NCBI RefSeq assembly: GCF_036226445.1
Contig: NZ_CP108474.1
Location: forward strand, 5,146,001 to 5,210,000
Direction of reading: 5' to 3'
Source: Streptomyces sp. NBC_01255
GTDB lineage: Bacteria; Actinomycetota; Actinomycetes; Streptomycetales; Streptomycetaceae
DNA length: 64,000 nucleotides
This document shows, in pieces, positions 8,062 to 19,322 of the stretch. The translations under genes were made by a program, and so were the position numbers. Under the pieces are notes generated by a model. It had not been told where the DNA came from and did no database searches. It saw only the letters and a list, made by a program, of their open reading frames with translations. The stretch's first letter is position 1, and every line of letters starts with the position of its first letter.

Positions 8062-9759
8062 TTACGACATGGAGTTGTAGACCTGGAAGCCGTGGCCGAT
8101 CTTGACGCGCGTCGAGAACTTCGACGGGCTGGTGTTCAGGTAGCGGTACAGGTCGCCGGTCGAGGTCACCCCCAGGACGTCGGCCTTGCCGTCGGCGTTC
8201 AGGTCGCCGGGGGCGGTCAGGTGCTTGTACGTGTTCCAGCCGCTGCCGATGCTCACGCGCGCCTTGAACGGCGTGGTGGCGTTGCCGCTTCCCGGGTACA
8301 GGAAGAGCTCGCCGCCCGTTGTGCGGGCGAGCAGGTCGGCCCGTCCGTCGCCGGTGTAGTCGCCCGCGCCGAGGAGCTCGTTGAAGCCGCCCCAGCCGCC
8401 GCCGACCCGGATCCGGCCGGCGAACGCGGTGCCCTGGCCGTTGCCCTTGTACAGGTACAGGACACCGGAACGGTCCCGCGCGAGCAGGTCGGCCTTGCCG
8501 TCGCCGCTCAGGTCACCGGGGCCGACGAGGGCGTTGTAGACGCCCCAGCCGTTGCCGATGGGGGAGGTGCCGATCCAGAGCTGGCCGTTGTTCCAGTCCC
8601 AGATCTCGGCGATGTCGGAGAAGTTGTCCGAGTTGAACGAGGACGTGTTGACGAAGTCGATGCCGTCGTACTCGCCCGGGCCGCTGGCCTCGTAGCGCGG
8701 GGACAGTTGCCCGTTGGTCATGGCGAAGTACCCGTAGAGCGTGCCGCTGCTGTCCCGCCCGACGACGGTGTCCTTGCCCGTGTGAGGGTTGCTGCCGCCG
8801 CCGGCGAGCTGCGCGATGCCGATGCCGTCGCCCTCGTTGCCGTGCTGCTGGGGCGCGGCCAGGGTGCCGTTGGCCTCGACGTAGTAGGTGTAGAAGGTGC
8901 CCGCGTTCGTCCGGGCGAGGAGCGTGGCCTCGCCGAAGTTCACGATCTGGTTGTAGACACCCCAGCCGCCACCGATCCGCTTCGAGCCGGAGAACGGAGT
9001 GCTCGTGTTGCCCGTGCCGGAGTAGAAGTACAGGTTGCCGGCGGTGTCGCGGGCGTACAGGTCGGCCTGACCGTCGCCGGTCACGTCACCCGCGCCCACG
9101 AGCTGGTCGTACACGCCCCAGCCGCCGCCGATGAGGATCCGGCCGCCCAGCGGCCTTTCCAGGTCGCCGGTGGCCAGATACAGGTACAGCTGGCCGTCCT
9201 TGGTGCGGGCGACCACGTCGGCGAGGCCGTCGTTGTTCACGTCACCGGGCGACACGATCTTGTTGTAGACCTGCCAGCCGCCACCCACCACGTACGCGTA
9301 CGGCGTGCCCGTCGTCTCGGCGTCGGCGTACAGCGTCAGCGTGCCGTTCTCGGAGAGGACCAGCACCTCGGGGTGGGAGTCGTAACCGCCCTGGTCGCCG
9401 ATCGGGATGATGTCCTTGGCGACGTCGTCGTAGCGGTACAGGTCGAAGACGTCGTCCGACGCGTTGGAGTGGAGCTCCCCGTCGATCGACCGGAAGATGA
9501 TGTCGTCGTAGAAGTCGCCGTCCAGGTCGGAGAGCGGCAGCGCCGCCGCCGTCCCGGCCGCAGCCGCCCCGGCGCGCGCCGAGTCCTTCTTCGGGTGCGT
9601 CAGCTGCGGCGGCGTGAAGGAACGCTCCACCTTCTTGACCGACGGACGCGGCGCCGGAGTGTCGGCGGAGGCCGTGCCCGTGAGGAGCATGCCCGCGGAG
9701 AGGGCGAGAGCGGTGCAGGCCGTGACGCGGCGGGCACGCTTGGAGCGCAGGAAGAACAA
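8062..9759 (-). CDS. Secreted FG-GAP/VCBS repeat protein (second paralogue)
   Basis: 565 residues. The signal peptide contains TACTALALSAGMLL and ends near GTASADT. About eight FG-GAP-like repeats follow with loops such as DLSGDGKADLL and DVTGDGQADLY. The C-terminal 150 residues closely match the gene downstream (both hold DLSGDGKADLLARDRSGVLY and end with a GHGFQ.Y phrase), so the pair arose by duplication. The start is TTG 9759 with AGGGGGG just upstream, the same arrangement as its neighbour. Only 70 bp separate the two genes, so co-transcription is possible. TAGAAT (9908-9903) upstream could be a -10 box. Function unknown; export is the firm inference. Confidence 0.85.
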   Translation of the reverse strand: MFFLRSKRARRVTACTALALSAGMLLTGTASADTPAPRPSVKKVERSFTPPQLTHPKKDSARAGAAAAGTAAALPLSDLDGDFYDDIIFRSIDGELHSNASDDVFDLYRYDDVAKDIIPIGDQGGYDSHPEVLVLSENGTLTLYADAETTGTPYAYVVGGGWQVYNKIVSPGDVNNDGLADVVARTKDGQLYLYLATGDLERPLGGRILIGGGWGVYDQLVGAGDVTGDGQADLYARDTAGNLYFYSGTGNTSTPFSGSKRIGGGWGVYNQIVNFGEATLLARTNAGTFYTYYVEANGTLAAPQQHGNEGDGIGIAQLAGGGSNPHTGKDTVVGRDSSGTLYGYFAMTNGQLSPRYEASGPGEYDGIDFVNTSSFNSDNFSDIAEIWDWNNGQLWIGTSPIGNGWGVYNALVGPGDLSGDGKADLLARDRSGVLYLYKGNGQGTAFAGRIRVGGGWGGFNELLGAGDYTGDGRADLLARTTGGELFLYPGSGNATTPFKARVSIGSGWNTYKHLTAPGDLNADGKADVLGVTSTGDLYRYLNTSPSKFSTRVKIGHGFQVYNSMS

Positions 9760-9971
9760 GAAGATCCCCCCAGGGAATCAGAGGTTCAAAGGAACCAAAC
9801 AGGGGGGCTCGTACGGCATCGAACGGCGTCAGCGCAGGCCAGTGGGCGTGCGGAGACGGCTTCGCTCGAAGGTCGGAACACCCCCCCCGGATGTTGAACG
9901 CGATTCTACCCACGGGGGCGCCCTACGCCAGAGCTTTACTCAGTGAGACTGCCAGAATCGAACCTTCCGGT

Positions 9972-10676
9972 TCAGTTCTTGCGATGCCCTATCAACCGCG
10001 GCTTCTGCTCCAGACCGTCGAGCCCGTGCCACGCCAGGTTCACCAGGTGCGCCGCGACCTCCGCCTTGTCCGGCTTGCGCACGTCCAGCCACCACTGACC
10101 CGTCAGCGCCACACTGCCCACCAGCGCCTGCGCGTACAGCGGGGCCAACTTCGGGTCGAAGCCGCGGTTCTTGAACTCCATCCCGAGGATGTCCTCGACC
10201 TGCGTGGCGATGTCGCTGATCAGCGAGGCGAACGTGCCCGTCGACTGCGCCACCGGCGAATCCCGCACCAGGATCCGGAAGCCGTCCGTGTAGTTCTCGA
10301 TGTAGTCGAGCAGCGCGAACGCCGCCTGCTCCAGGAGCTCCCGCGGGTGGCCCGCCGTGAGCGCCCCCGTCACGCCTTCCAGGAGCTGCCGCATCTCCCG
10401 GTCGACGACGACCGCGTACAGCCCCTCCTTGCCGCCGAAGTGCTCGTACACCACCGGCTTGGAGACCCCGGCCTTCGCCGCGATCTCCTCCACCGACGTG
10501 CCCTCGAAGCCCTTCTCGGCGAACAGCGTGCGGCCGATGTCGAGGAGCTGTTCCCGGCGCTCCGCGCCCGTCATCCTCACCCGGCGGCCACGCCGGGGCT
10601 TCCGCTCGCCGCTGTCGGTGCTGTCGGTGCTGCCGGTACCACTGGAACTGCCGTCGATCGCCACGTCTTCCATCAT
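9972..10676 (-). CDS. TetR-family regulator of fatty acid desaturation (probable)
   Basis: 234 residues. A Ser/Thr/Gly-rich tail of about 30 residues precedes a normal TetR HTH: RREQLLDIGRTLFAEKGFEGTS, then IAAKAGVSKPVVYEHFGGKEGLY. The C-terminal ligand domain is unassigned. ATG 10676 overlaps the stop of the upstream desaturase gene (ATGA), so the two are translationally coupled and the regulator is made whenever the desaturase is. A 27-bp palindrome in the desaturase promoter is its likely operator, which would give negative autoregulation. Similar pairing with desaturases is known for acyl-CoA-responsive TetR proteins, and that is the basis for the role given here. Confidence 0.88.
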   Translation of the reverse strand: MMEDVAIDGSSSGTGSTDSTDSGERKPRRGRRVRMTGAERREQLLDIGRTLFAEKGFEGTSVEEIAAKAGVSKPVVYEHFGGKEGLYAVVVDREMRQLLEGVTGALTAGHPRELLEQAAFALLDYIENYTDGFRILVRDSPVAQSTGTFASLISDIATQVEDILGMEFKNRGFDPKLAPLYAQALVGSVALTGQWWLDVRKPDKAEVAAHLVNLAWHGLDGLEQKPRLIGHRKN

Positions 10677-11665
10677 GCCGCTTCTGCGGACGGGTTCTGC
10701 CGCCGGGCTTCGATGCGCTCCTTCGCCGGCCAGCGCACGTCCGACGCCCAGCCCGCCAGCTCGAACCAGCGGATCAGCCGCGCGCTGGAGTCGACCTGGC
10801 CGCGCAGCACCCCGTGCCGCGCCGAGGTCGGGTCCGCGTGGTGCAGGTTGTGCCAGGACTCGCCGCAGGACAGCACCGCGAGCCACCACACGTTGCCCGA
10901 GCGGTCACGCGACTTGAAGGGGCGCTTGCCCACCGCGTGGCAGATCGAGTTGATCGACCAGGTCACGTGGTGCAGCAGCGCCACCCGGACCAGCGAGCCC
11001 CAGAAGAACGCGGTGAACGCGCCCCACCACGACATCGTCACCAGACCGCCCACCAGTGGCGGAATCGCCAGGGACAGGATCGTCCAGGAGAGGAAGTGGC
11101 GGGAGATCGCGCGGAGCGCCGGGTCCTTGATCAGATCGGGCGCGTACTTGTGCTGCGGAGTCCGCTCCTCGTCGAACATCCAGCCGATGTGCGCCCACCA
11201 CAGGCCCTTCATCAGCGCCGGGACCGTCTCCCCGAAACGCCACGGCGAATGCGGGTCGCCCTCCGCGTCCGAGAACTTGTGGTGCTTGCGGTGGTCCGCC
11301 ACCCAGCGCACCAGCGGACCCTCCACGGCCAGCGACCCCATGATCGCGAGCGCGATCCGCAGCGGCCGCTTCGCCTTGAAGGAACCGTGCGTGAAGTAAC
11401 GGTGGAAACCGATCGTGATCCCGTGGCAGCCGATGTAGTACATCGCCACCATCAGGCCGAGATCCAGCCAGCTCACCCCCCAGCCCCAGGCCAGCGGCAC
11501 CGCCGCGAGCAGCGCCACGAACGGCACCGTGATGAACAGGCCCAAGGTGATCTGCTCGATCGAACCCTTGGTGTCACCACCCAGCGTGGCGGAGGGCAGG
11601 GCCGTGGCGCCGGCGGGCGCCTCGGGTGCCTCGGGCGCCGAGGTCACCTCGGGGCTAGTGGTCAT
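10673..11665 (-). CDS. Membrane acyl-CoA/fatty acid delta-9-type desaturase
   Basis: 330 residues with two pairs of membrane segments and the three histidine boxes of di-iron membrane desaturases: HRYFTH, HRKHH (in [12 protein letters not shown]) and WHNLHH near the C-terminus. The [13 protein letters not shown] and [11 protein letters not shown] phrases are typical of stearoyl-CoA desaturases. It would insert a double bond into saturated acyl chains at the membrane and so adjust fluidity. ATG 11665 has AGGGGA about 7 bp upstream. It is the first gene of a two-gene operon with the TetR regulator, driven by the promoter at 11759-11786. Confidence 0.93.
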   Translation of the reverse strand: MTTSPEVTSAPEAPEAPAGATALPSATLGGDTKGSIEQITLGLFITVPFVALLAAVPLAWGWGVSWLDLGLMVAMYYIGCHGITIGFHRYFTHGSFKAKRPLRIALAIMGSLAVEGPLVRWVADHRKHHKFSDAEGDPHSPWRFGETVPALMKGLWWAHIGWMFDEERTPQHKYAPDLIKDPALRAISRHFLSWTILSLAIPPLVGGLVTMSWWGAFTAFFWGSLVRVALLHHVTWSINSICHAVGKRPFKSRDRSGNVWWLAVLSCGESWHNLHHADPTSARHGVLRGQVDSSARLIRWFELAGWASDVRWPAKERIEARRQNPSAEAA

Positions 11666-11731
11666 GGGTGTCCCCTGGGGATGAGGGTGAGGGTGAAAGG
11701 TCAACGAAGAAGCGGAAACCTGCGCCGTGGC

Positions 11732-11758
11732 TACGCCTCCGTAACCTACGGCGTCGTA
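11732..11758. promoter_or_regulatory. 27-bp palindromic operator of the desaturase-TetR operon
   Basis: Left half TACGCCTCCGTA (11732-11743), centre ACC, right half TACGGCGTCGTA (11747-11758); the halves match as inverted repeats at 10 of 12 positions, with a perfect CCGTA-ACC-TACGG core. It lies immediately downstream of the -10 box on the minus strand, where a bound repressor would cover the transcription start. Confidence 0.65.
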
Positions 11759-11786
11759 AGTATGGCAGCGCCGTGACGCGCGGCAA
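11759..11786 (-). promoter_or_regulatory. Promoter of the desaturase-TetR operon
   Basis: On the minus strand, TTGCCG (11786-11781) and CATACT (11764-11759) are separated by 16 bp, a fair match to a HrdB-type housekeeping promoter. The predicted start site falls inside the adjacent palindrome. Confidence 0.55.
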
Positions 11787-11913
11787 GAGGGCACGAGAGG
11801 GGCGTTGGCCACGCCGCCACGGCGGACACCTATCCTGGGTGCGTCGGACAGCGCGGTCCGCAAGCCTCCAGTACCCCTCCAGACGTGCTCAAACACTGCA
11901 AGGAGCCGCACCT

Positions 11914-14643
<2,730 letters not shown>

Positions 14644-14656
14644 TCCGACCCCTGTC

Positions 14657-14699
14657 CATGACTGTGCCCCCGCCGGAATCCGACGGGGGCACAGTCATG
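14657..14699. terminator. Strong hairpin terminator after ppc
   Basis: A perfect 15-bp stem (14657-14671 pairing with 14685-14699) with a 13-nt loop, between the convergent ppc and sortase-substrate genes. It can serve both strands. Confidence 0.85.
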
Positions 14700-14712
14700 C
14701 GTACGGGGTACG

Positions 14713-15492
14713 TCAGTGCTGCTGCGCCTTGCGGCGGCGGGTCACCAGGAACGCGCCGGCACCCGCGAGGGCCACGGCGACGGCGGCGAGGACGCCGACG
14801 GGGGCGCTGGAGCCCGTCTCGGCGAGGTCACCCTCACCCTTTGTGTCGGTGGAGCCGGTGGCGTCGGTGGAGTCCGTGCCACCGGTACCGGCGGTCTCGC
14901 TCTCGCCGGCCGGGACGGTCACGGACGGGGTCGCGGAGGGAGCCGGGGACTCGGTGCCGCCGGGCGTCGTCTCGGACGGTGCGGGGGACTCGGTGCCGGG
15001 GGTCTCCGTGCCCGGAGTCTCGGTGCCGGGGGTGCCGGGGGTCTCCGTGCCGGGCGTCTCGGTGCCGGGGTTCCCCGTACCGGGCTCGTCCTCGCAGTCG
15101 ATCCAGAAGACCTTCTGCTTGGCCTCGCCGTTCTCGCCCTTGAAGTTCCAGTCCAGCTTGTAGTGGCCGTCGGGGAGCTTGATGTCGTCGGTACGCCCGT
15201 TGCCGGAAGCGTCCAGCGTCAGCGTGCCCGAGGTGCCCTCGAGATCGGCGGTCGGCGGGTGGCCGTCGATGACCCAGGAGATCTCCTGAGCGCTGTCGAA
15301 CTTGAAGCCGTCGAGGTAGAACTCGCAGACGTGAGGCTGGTTGGCCTTGATCTCCTGGTCGGTCTTCGACTCGTGGATCTTGACCGTGCCGTTGTCGCCG
15401 GGGCCTTCCGAAGCGAAGGCGGCGGGGGCCAGCACGAGGGAGCCTGCCACGGCCGCGACGAGCGCGCCGGAGGAAATGAGGGTACGTCGCAT
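14713..15492 (-). CDS. Secreted cell-wall protein with LAETG sortase signal
   Basis: 259 residues. It has a Sec signal peptide (MRRTLISSG then a hydrophobic run to APAAFAS), a globular part of about 110 residues with two cysteines (HVCEF and WIDCED), a long spacer of repeated PGTETPGT units, and a C-terminal sorting signal: LAETG, a hydrophobic helix and RRRK. LAxTG is the motif I know for class E sortases of Streptomyces, so covalent attachment to peptidoglycan is likely. The globular domain is not recognised. Start ATG 15492; a promoter-like pair lies at 15542-15571. It converges on ppc. Confidence 0.85.
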   Translation of the reverse strand: MRRTLISSGALVAAVAGSLVLAPAAFASEGPGDNGTVKIHESKTDQEIKANQPHVCEFYLDGFKFDSAQEISWVIDGHPPTADLEGTSGTLTLDASGNGRTDDIKLPDGHYKLDWNFKGENGEAKQKVFWIDCEDEPGTGNPGTETPGTETPGTPGTETPGTETPGTESPAPSETTPGGTESPAPSATPSVTVPAGESETAGTGGTDSTDATGSTDTKGEGDLAETGSSAPVGVLAAVAVALAGAGAFLVTRRRKAQQH

Positions 15493-15541
15493 GTGCAGTC
15501 GTCCGTCTCGGGATGAGGATGCCGTGGGGGATGGCGGACGC

Positions 15542-15571
15542 AGACTATCCGTCGCTTTAAGTCAGCCTTAA
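15542..15571 (-). promoter_or_regulatory. Candidate promoter of the LAETG surface protein
   Basis: On the minus strand, TTAAGG (15571-15566) and TAGTCT (15547-15542) are separated by 18 bp, about 50 bp before the ATG at 15492. The match to a housekeeping promoter is moderate. Confidence 0.35.
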
Positions 15572-15614
15572 CCCAGCGGCCCATAACGATCGCGCCATGA
15601 AAGGCGAAATCCGA

Positions 15615-16058
15615 TCAGAGCGTCAGGAACGCCGCCACCAGCAGCGCCCCGCCCGCTCCCGCGAGCGACCACGCCGTCCGGGTCAGCCGCAGCCCGCCGC
15701 CGACCACCGGCGCCGCGAGCAGCAGCGCGCCGCCCAGCGGCAGCCACGCGTGCAGACCGCCGCCCCACCCCGTCCGTACGCCCTCGTCCGTGCCCGGCTT
15801 CACCACCACCGGGATCGTCACGCCCTTCTCCGCCGCGACCGAGGCCTCGATCGTCAGCGTCCGCCGCGGCGACGACGGGTCCTCGGCGGCGTACGTCCCG
15901 CTGCACGTGTCCTCCGTGCAGCCGGTCACCGTCAGCGTCCCGTGCTCGCGGCCCTTGGCGAGCAGGACGTGCTGGGCGGAATCCCACGACGCCCACGCAC
16001 CCCCGACGACGAGGAGCAGGGTGACCAGGGCCATGGCGGCGTTACGGACGTGCGTCAT
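15615..16058 (-). CDS. Small membrane protein, unknown function
   Basis: 147 residues. One N-terminal membrane segment (residues about 7-24) or uncleaved signal, then an extracellular stretch of about 75 residues with a close cysteine pair (TGCTEDTCSGTY), and two more hydrophobic segments at the C-terminus (about 98-116 and 127-145). Predicted topology places the cysteine region outside the membrane. I do not recognise the family. Start ATG 16058. It lies 42 bp downstream of pth on the same strand and may be co-transcribed with it. Confidence 0.65.
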   Translation of the reverse strand: MTHVRNAAMALVTLLLVVGGAWASWDSAQHVLLAKGREHGTLTVTGCTEDTCSGTYAAEDPSSPRRTLTIEASVAAEKGVTIPVVVKPGTDEGVRTGWGGGLHAWLPLGGALLLAAPVVGGGLRLTRTAWSLAGAGGALLVAAFLTL

Positions 16059-16100
16059 GACCCGCGATCGTACAGTCGTACGTTCCCGGGGCCGGGAGCC

Positions 16101-16697
16101 CTACGAGTTGTACGCGGACTGCGCCCGCTCCAGGCCCTCCGCCACCAGGCACTCCACCGAGTCCGCCGCCCGGTCCACGAACCAGTCGAGGTCCTTGCGC
16201 TCCGTCGACGAGAAGTCCTTCAGGACGAAGTCCGCGACCTGCATCCGGCCCGGCGGACGCCCGATCCCGCACCGCACGCGGTGGTACTCGGGACCCATCG
16301 CCTTCGTCATCGACTTCAGACCGTTGTGGCCGTTGTCGCCGCCGCCGATCTTCAGCCGCAGCACCGCGTAGTCGATGTCCAGCTCGTCGTGGATCGCCAC
16401 GATGTGCGCCGTCGGCACCTTGTAGAAGTCGCGCAGCGCCGTCACCGGACCGCCCGACAGGTTCATGTACGACATCGGCTTCGCGAGGATCACCCGGCGG
16501 TTCTCCGGGCCGGGGGGACCCATCCGGCCCTCGACGACCTGCGCCTGGGTCTTCTGCGCCCGCTTGAACGAGCCGCGGATCCGCTCGGCCAGCAGGTCCA
16601 CGACCATGAAGCCGATGTTGTGGCGGTTGGCCGCGTACTCGGGCCCCGGGTTGCCGAGGCCGACGATCAGCCAGGGGGCGTTGGCGTCGTCCGTCAT
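16101..16697 (-). CDS. pth: Peptidyl-tRNA hydrolase
   Basis: 198 residues. Releases the peptide from peptidyl-tRNAs that drop off the ribosome. Family motifs are all present: GLGNPGPEY, the catalytic histidine H26 in [23 protein letters not shown] and GHNGLKS. ATG 16697 is preferred because the family sequence starts right after it; GAGGAG lies 12 bp upstream, rather far. An in-frame ATG at 16721 would add eight residues with no clear ribosome binding site. It follows rplY on the same strand, but a strong terminator separates them. Confidence 0.95.
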   Translation of the reverse strand: MTDDANAPWLIVGLGNPGPEYAANRHNIGFMVVDLLAERIRGSFKRAQKTQAQVVEGRMGPPGPENRRVILAKPMSYMNLSGGPVTALRDFYKVPTAHIVAIHDELDIDYAVLRLKIGGGDNGHNGLKSMTKAMGPEYHRVRCGIGRPPGRMQVADFVLKDFSSTERKDLDWFVDRAADSVECLVAEGLERAQSAYNS

Positions 16698-16735
16698 CGC
16701 GTCAGGTCTCCTCATGAGCATGCAGGAACAGAGAA

Positions 16736-16769
16736 ACGGGGTGACAGGCCGTACGGCCCGTCACCCCGT
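16736..16769 (-). terminator. Intrinsic terminator of rplY
   Basis: A 10-bp outer stem (ACGGGGTGAC at 16736-16745 pairing with 16760-16769) encloses a 12-bp palindrome GGCCGTACGGCC (16747-16758). Reading the minus strand it is followed by TTTCTC. It lies 22 bp after the rplY stop and before pth. Confidence 0.85.
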
Positions 16770-16791
16770 CACGTCAGGCAGAGCCTACGGC

Positions 16792-17379
16792 TCAGGCCTC
16801 GGCACCCTCGGTGGCCTCGGCCTCGGCCGACGGCTCCTCGGCCTGCGCGGCCAGGACCTGGAGGACGACGGCGTCGGCGTCGGTCACCAGGGTGGAGCCG
16901 GCCGGGAGGGTGATGTCCTTGGCGAGGACGGAGGCACCGGCCTCCAGGCCCTCCACGGAGACCGTGACGGCCTCGGGAAGGTGGGTGGCCTCGGCCTCGA
17001 CGGAAAGGGTGTTGAGCACGTGCTCCAGCAGGTTGCCACCGGCGGCGAGCTCGCCCTCGGCCTGCACGGGGATCTCGACGGTGACCTTCTCGCCGCGCTT
17101 CACGAGGATGAGGTCGACGTGGACGAGGGAGCCCTTGATGGCGTCACGCTGGACGGCCTTCGGGATCGCCAGCTCGTTGGCGCCGTTGATGTCCAGGGAG
17201 AGCAGGACGTTCGGCGTACGCAGCGCCAGGCCGAGCTCGTGGGCCGGGAGGGAGATGTGGACCGGGTCCGTGCCGTGGCCGTAGAGGACCGTGGGGACCA
17301 GGGAGGCGCGACGGAGCTGGCGCGAGGCGCCCTTGCCGAACTCCGAGCGGACGGTGGCGGCGAGCTTGACCTCGGACAT
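16792..17379 (-). CDS. rplY: 50S ribosomal protein L25 / general stress protein Ctc
   Basis: 195 residues, the long Ctc form: an N-terminal L25 domain that binds 5S rRNA (SEVKLAATVRSEFGKGASRQ, then LRRASLVPTVLYGHG) and the C-terminal TL5 beta domain (GNLLEHVLNTLSVEAEA), ending in an acidic Ala/Glu tail. ATG 17379 has GAGGAG 7 bp upstream. The gene is followed by its own intrinsic terminator, so it is probably monocistronic. Confidence 0.95.
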   Translation of the reverse strand: MSEVKLAATVRSEFGKGASRQLRRASLVPTVLYGHGTDPVHISLPAHELGLALRTPNVLLSLDINGANELAIPKAVQRDAIKGSLVHVDLILVKRGEKVTVEIPVQAEGELAAGGNLLEHVLNTLSVEAEATHLPEAVTVSVEGLEAGASVLAKDITLPAGSTLVTDADAVVLQVLAAQAEEPSAEAEATEGAEA

Positions 17380-17613
17380 GTTGCACTCCTCGTAGATGGT
17401 GACGAAACACAAGTGGTCACCCGGCCACGACTGGCGATGGCCTGCTACGAAGAGCGCGTCGATAACGGACCGCCGTGACCCTGTACATCCGTACGGGTAC
17501 GGCCTCCCTCGCCGAGCAACTACGGCAGTCTACCCGCCGTCACCTGGCCGCCCAAATGGATCAACCGAGACCCCTCCGACCTGCGGCGCCGTCCTGGTCC
17601 TCGCTGGCCCCCG

Positions 17614-19236
17614 TCAGCCCGCCGCGCCGCCCCCGGCCGACTCCGCGAGCAGGTCGCGCAGGACAGGCCCGGCCGATCCCGAACCGCTCTCCGCCCCCTC
17701 CACCACGCACGCCACCGCGATCTCGTCGTCGTACGCCACGAGCCAGCCGTTGTTGTTCCCGTCCTCCGTCACCTCGGCCGTCCCCGTCTTCGCCCCCACC
17801 TGGCCCGGCACCCCCGCGAGCACCTTCGCCGACCCGTCCGTCACCGTGTCCCGCATCAGCGACCGCAGCTGCTTCACCACCCCCGAAGGCAGCGGCTTCG
17901 TCGCCACCGCCGGCTGCTCCGTCCCCTTCACCAGCAGCGGCTGGTGGAACGTCCCCGACACCGCCGTAGCCGTCGCCGACGCCATCGCCAGCGGATTCGT
18001 CCGCAGCCTCCCCTGCCCGAACAGCGCCGCCGCCTTCTCCGTCTCGCTCGCGGGCACCGGCACCTCGGCGTCCACCGAACCCACACCCGTCTTCCACTCC
18101 GGCCCGATCCCGAAGTAGTCCTTCGCGAACACGGTCATCTCGTCGTTCGCGAGACGCCCCCGCAGCGCCACGAACGCCGTGTTGCACGAATGGATGAAGT
18201 CCTCACGGAACGTCGCCCCCGGAATCTCCGAGGTCTCCACGTTGTGGAACTGCTTCCCGACCGTCAGGTACTTCGGACAGTCCACGCGCGACTCCGGCGT
18301 CACCGCCCCCTTCGCCAGCAGCGCCGCGGTCGTCACCACCTTCCACGTCGACCCCGGCGCGTACGTGCCCTGGAAGGCCCGGTTGAAGCCGCCGGCCGGC
18401 CCGTTCGCCACCGCCACCACCTCGCCGCTGTCGATCCGTACCGCCACCAGACCCGCGTTCCGCCCGTCGGCGTGCCGGGCGAGCGCCTTCTCCGCCGCCC
18501 GCTGGATCCGCGCGTCGATCGTCGTCCGCAGCGGACCGCCGCCCTCCCCGGGATCCGGCCCGAACCGCACCGCCGTCGACCTCGTCTCGCCCGTGATCCG
18601 GTCCACGACCTGCACCTCGCCCCGCGGCTTCCCGCCGCCCAGGCCCAGCACCGAGACCAGCGACGGATGCTCCGCCGCCGAGATCGCCTTCCCGTCCCGG
18701 TCCACCGCCGCGAGCTCCGCCGACTCCTCCTCCACCAGCTTGAACCGCTGCTTGTCGTTCAGCTGGGGATGGATCAGCGGCAGCTCCCACCGCACCCGCC
18801 ACCCCGACTCCGTACGCGCCACCGCGAGCTCCGAGCCGTACGACCACGTCCCCAGCTCCGCCACCGGCATCTTCGCCCGGTACGGCACACGGGCCCCGGC
18901 GCCCGCCTCGCCGTCCACCCGGGCCGCGCCCGCCGTCAGCACCGGCTTCGTGATCTCCAGCCCCGCCGTGAAGTTCCGCAGCGTCTCCTCGGCCTTCGCC
19001 GGCGCATCCGTCAGCCGCGCCGCCGCCTGCAGATCCCCCGCCGCCCACCTGCTCAGGAACGCCTGAGCCGTCCGCACCGCCTCCGGATCGGCCGTCCTCG
19101 GCGGCTCCTCGCCCTTCTTCAGCGGGCCGTACGCGACCGCCCACCCGGCGGCCCCCGCCACCAGCGCACCTGTCACCGCCACCGCCGGCCAGCGCCGCCG
19201 CCTCGCCCGCCCCACCCCTGCTCGATGTGTCGTCAT
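17614..19236 (-). CDS. Penicillin-binding protein, transpeptidase class B type
   Basis: 540 residues. A short cytoplasmic Arg-rich end is followed by one membrane anchor (residues about 17-37), an NTF2-like MecA_N-type domain (about 50-165) and a transpeptidase domain with the three active-site motifs: S296-T-W-K299, S350-C-N352 and K483-T-G485. It would cross-link peptidoglycan outside the membrane. The layout matches the Streptomyces PBP2-like proteins. ATG 19236. It is divergent from the LysR gene, with 86 bp between the starts. The GC-rich Gly/Ala tail has no domain. Confidence 0.92.
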   Translation of the reverse strand: MTTHRAGVGRARRRRWPAVAVTGALVAGAAGWAVAYGPLKKGEEPPRTADPEAVRTAQAFLSRWAAGDLQAAARLTDAPAKAEETLRNFTAGLEITKPVLTAGAARVDGEAGAGARVPYRAKMPVAELGTWSYGSELAVARTESGWRVRWELPLIHPQLNDKQRFKLVEEESAELAAVDRDGKAISAAEHPSLVSVLGLGGGKPRGEVQVVDRITGETRSTAVRFGPDPGEGGGPLRTTIDARIQRAAEKALARHADGRNAGLVAVRIDSGEVVAVANGPAGGFNRAFQGTYAPGSTWKVVTTAALLAKGAVTPESRVDCPKYLTVGKQFHNVETSEIPGATFREDFIHSCNTAFVALRGRLANDEMTVFAKDYFGIGPEWKTGVGSVDAEVPVPASETEKAAALFGQGRLRTNPLAMASATATAVSGTFHQPLLVKGTEQPAVATKPLPSGVVKQLRSLMRDTVTDGSAKVLAGVPGQVGAKTGTAEVTEDGNNNGWLVAYDDEIAVACVVEGAESGSGSAGPVLRDLLAESAGGGAAG

Positions 19237-19288
19237 ACCGGCAGCGAAACAGACACGCGTGCGACCAGTCCAAGACTCATATCGCCAT

Positions 19289-19317
19289 GCAAGACATAGC
19301 CGAACGCCTATCCTTGC
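19289..19317. promoter_or_regulatory. Inverted repeat just before the LysR start, probable autoregulatory site
   Basis: Left arm GCAAGACATAG (19289-19299) and right arm CTATCCTTGC (19308-19317) are inverted repeats with one extra base on the left, around an 8-bp centre. ATAG-N8-CTAT is of the size of LysR boxes. It ends 5 bp before the LysR ATG and lies between the divergent LysR and penicillin-binding protein genes. CAAGAC occurs a second time 19 bp upstream (19271-19276). Confidence 0.5.
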
Positions 19318-19322
19318 TGGTC

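Noticed and set aside
6309..9897. Long plus-strand frames opposite the two FG-GAP genes
   Set aside because: They have no start signals, run through both genes and the gap, and show no known fold; the minus-strand genes have signal peptides and repeats.
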